Positions 62,313 through 64,000 of a DNA stretch of 64,000 nt are shown piece after piece; the stretch's first letter is position 1, and every line of letters starts with the position of its first letter. This DNA is from CAIWAH01 sp964602595. GTDB taxonomy: Bacteria; Verrucomicrobiota; Verrucomicrobiia; Limisphaerales; UBA9464. Location: positions 496,001 to 560,000 of the forward strand of contig CAZRRO010000002.1 of the NCBI GenBank assembly GCA_964602595.1. Reading direction: 5' to 3'. A model generated the notes under the pieces. The model searched no databases. It saw only the letters and a program-made list of their open reading frames with translations, and had not been told where the DNA came from. The position numbers and the translations under genes were made by a program.

Positions 62313-62990
62313 ATGGCCCCGCCTGGCGTCATCCCCGCGCTCGCCCGGGTCGTCCGCGGACTGTCCGCCCTGTTCTGGGGTCTGCCGATGGTCCTGCTGC
62401 TGAACACGAAGACGGCGTTGGGTGATCCTTGGCAATCCTGGGGCATGCCGCCCCTGCTCTTCGCGGCCGCGCTGCTTGTGTTTGGCCTGTTCGAACTGCG
62501 CCAGTTCCAGCCCAACGAGCGGATCTGGATTTCCGCCCTCGAACGCGCCCAGGTGCTCAGCCTCATGCTGTTCGCCCTCGCGCCCGTCGCGCAGTGGTGG
62601 AATCGCGTGCCGGACGAACCCTTCTTCCTCGGCGGCCTGATCATCCTGCTCTTCGCCGGCCTGACCTTCATGCTGGCGTTGAACCAAGTGCTGCTCCGCC
62701 TCGCCGCCATGCTGCCGGACGAGACCCTGCGCATGGAAACCCGCTTCTTCGTGCGCTGGAACAACCGGTTCCTGCTCCTGCTCGGCCTGCTGCTGGCGGG
62801 CTATCTCACGTTGGTGCGGGTGCCGCGGGTGCCGGACGCCCTGCTCACCGTCGTCATCGTCTTCGACCTTGTGAAGACGTGGCTGCTGCTGCTGCTCGCG
62901 CTAGTCCCGGTCGCCCTCACCATGACGCTCCTGTGGAAGACCAAGGAGGTCATCCTCGCCAGCGTGTTCCGCCCAGGCGGGAATGGGTGA
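62313..62990 (+). CDS. Hypothetical membrane protein, 225 aa
   Basis: Five to six hydrophobic helices: LSALFWGLPMVLLLNTKTAL, PLLFAAALLVFGLFEL, LMLFALAPVAQWW, FLGGLIILLFAGLTFMLALN, FLLLLGLLLAGYLTLV and WLLLLLALVPVALTMTLLW. Conserved polar residues are few. It follows the PEP-CTERM gene by about 10 bases and is probably co-transcribed with speA. No family recognised. Confidence 0.65.
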   Translation: MAPPGVIPALARVVRGLSALFWGLPMVLLLNTKTALGDPWQSWGMPPLLFAAALLVFGLFELRQFQPNERIWISALERAQVLSLMLFALAPVAQWWNRVPDEPFFLGGLIILLFAGLTFMLALNQVLLRLAAMLPDETLRMETRFFVRWNNRFLLLLGLLLAGYLTLVRVPRVPDALLTVVIVFDLVKTWLLLLLALVPVALTMTLLWKTKEVILASVFRPGGNG

Positions 62991-63354
62991 GGGTTAGGTG
63001 TTCGTGGGCGGGTTGAGCTTGGCTTCACGATGCCCGCAAGGAATCTTCGCGGCGCCGTTTGATGGCGTTGGCGTTTCGGCAATGCCCCGGATCAACTCCG
63101 CTGAAGTGTCTTCACCCAGTGACCCAGCCGTTGCGGCCAGTCGCGCCGCATGAAGGGCGGTTCCAGCCCTTCAAACAGGAGCACGCAAACCACGAACCCA
63201 GCGGGCCGCAACGCGATGGCCGTCAACGCGAAGTGGGCGAGTTAACCTTGATCCCTTCCCAACCAGCCTTGGACATGGGGCACCGATTCGATCAGCAGGA
63301 ACTGGTGCTCCTGCCGCACACGGAGTTGGCCGACTGGGAACAGGCAGGAACCGC
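62991..63354. other. 364-bp region without a recognised gene
   Basis: No open frame here looks coding. An 8-base perfect hairpin TGAAGGGC / GCCCTTCA with a 7-base loop lies at 63151-63173, and could be a weak terminator of the upstream membrane protein gene. GC is somewhat lower than in the surrounding core genes. Confidence 0.35.
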
Positions 63355-63912
63355 CTATCTACGTCCGGCTGGTTGCAATTTGCGCAACTCTCGAAAGATC
63401 GCCTCAGCTGCCATCGGCCACGTCTGAGCTTCGTCGCGATCATCTTCGGCATTGGCTACCGCCATCACGGCGTCCCGCGATTGCTCAGGGTCAAGCAACC
63501 GGTCACGCCATCGCCATAGTGAATTCGTCTCAGAGGATTTCCCAAGCTGCTGAAGGAACGCGGCCACATTGGTGGAACGAACCGCTTGCCGAAGGTGCCT
63601 GCCATGGCCGATGGCACACTTGATCCCTGCGCCACCGCCGGCGGCAAAGACCCAAGCGTGCTGGTGGTTTAACAATTCACGCCGGCTCAACAAGACGTTA
63701 GAAATGGCGTTGGTTTCGAGTTGTTGGGTAGGGGCAAACTGGGTCTCAAACAGGCCGAGATGGATCTCGGAGTTGCGAGATTCCAGACCGCATAGTGAGC
63801 AGACGCTTGAGTAAGCAAAGCGTCCCGGCCAGAGGCAGGCGGTTAGAACGAGCCCAAACGCCAACCCGGAACAGGCCAGGAATACCCGCTTGATGATCCG
63901 TCCCATGCTCAT
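63355..63912 (-). CDS. Hypothetical exported/membrane-anchored protein, 185 aa
   Basis: N-terminal hydrophobic segment (VFLACSGLAFGLVLTAC), either a signal anchor or a lipoprotein-like leader (LTAC). A CxxC pair follows (SVCSLCG). A Gly/Ala-rich stretch AAGGGAGIKCAIGHGRH and charged helical residues make up the rest. Base composition and codon use are less GC-biased than neighbouring genes. No family recognised. ATG at 63912, with a second at 63906. Confidence 0.5.
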   Translation of the reverse strand: MSMGRIIKRVFLACSGLAFGLVLTACLWPGRFAYSSVCSLCGLESRNSEIHLGLFETQFAPTQQLETNAISNVLLSRRELLNHQHAWVFAAGGGAGIKCAIGHGRHLRQAVRSTNVAAFLQQLGKSSETNSLWRWRDRLLDPEQSRDAVMAVANAEDDRDEAQTWPMAAEAIFRELRKLQPAGRR

Positions 63913-64000
63913 CCGGGTTGCAAGTTCGAGGCCAGCGCTTCAGCTCAACCTAAACTTCGCGCACTGGCTCAAAAACCGCACCGGATTCTGGTAAACCACC

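Overview
This is GC-rich bacterial chromosome that looks like Verrucomicrobiota, probably a Limisphaerales/Pedosphaera-like lineage. That is inferred from gene content: PEP-CTERM proteins, two CotH kinases, a prepilin-like secreted protein, a vitamin K-dependent gamma-carboxylase-like protein, a very large secreted Ig/PKD/beta-propeller protein behind its own sigma factor, and many ordinary housekeeping genes without conserved operons. No rRNA, CRISPR array or complete insertion sequence was seen.

Layout. 1-1.3 kb: a leftward run of overlapping small genes (unknown, excisionase-type HTH, unknown, ParB running off the edge), probably part of an integrated element. 1.4-7.6 kb: a hybrid histidine kinase, two unknown proteins, then scpA-scpB (chromosome condensation) with a small monooxygenase-like gene. 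7.6-16.4 kb: a hairpin-rich gap, a LysR regulator divergent from a CPA2 antiporter, a gamma-carboxylase-like membrane protein, cutC and mutS; mutS carries an in-frame palindromic repeat. 16.5-25.4 kb: a 24-residue lysine/alanine histone-tail-like peptide, a DEDD exonuclease, then EF-hand / ApbE-DUF2271 fusion / PepSY / CotH / CotH, then a PEP-CTERM protein. The EF-hand and first CotH genes share a 53-bp upstream module.

25.4-32.4 kb: acetyltransferase, MFS transporter, ispF, pseudopilin-like protein, a large secreted unknown and an HtrA-like protease without PDZ. 32.5-41.4 kb: a 2,723-residue secreted protein and an ECF-type sigma factor just upstream. 41.6-47.6 kb: tail-specific protease, rsfS, Nudix hydrolase, Dabb protein, gatA. 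47.8-53.3 kb: tRNA-Leu(CAG), then a surface-polysaccharide cassette (carbamoyltransferase, SxtJ-like, DUF5989, Wzy-like polymerase/ligase, glycosyltransferase). 53.4-64 kb: an orphan DppD-like ATPase, a DUF5063/DUF5990 cluster, a second sigma-factor operon, a TPR protein, speA coupled to a tiny PEP-CTERM protein, and unknown membrane proteins.

The best candidate for a little-described system is the 17.5-24.7 kb locus. It joins periplasmic flavinylation (ApbE), a redox-type membrane protein (PepSY), calcium-binding EF-hands and two secreted CotH-type protein kinases, apparently under one regulator. All functions are inferred from sequence motifs; no database search was possible.
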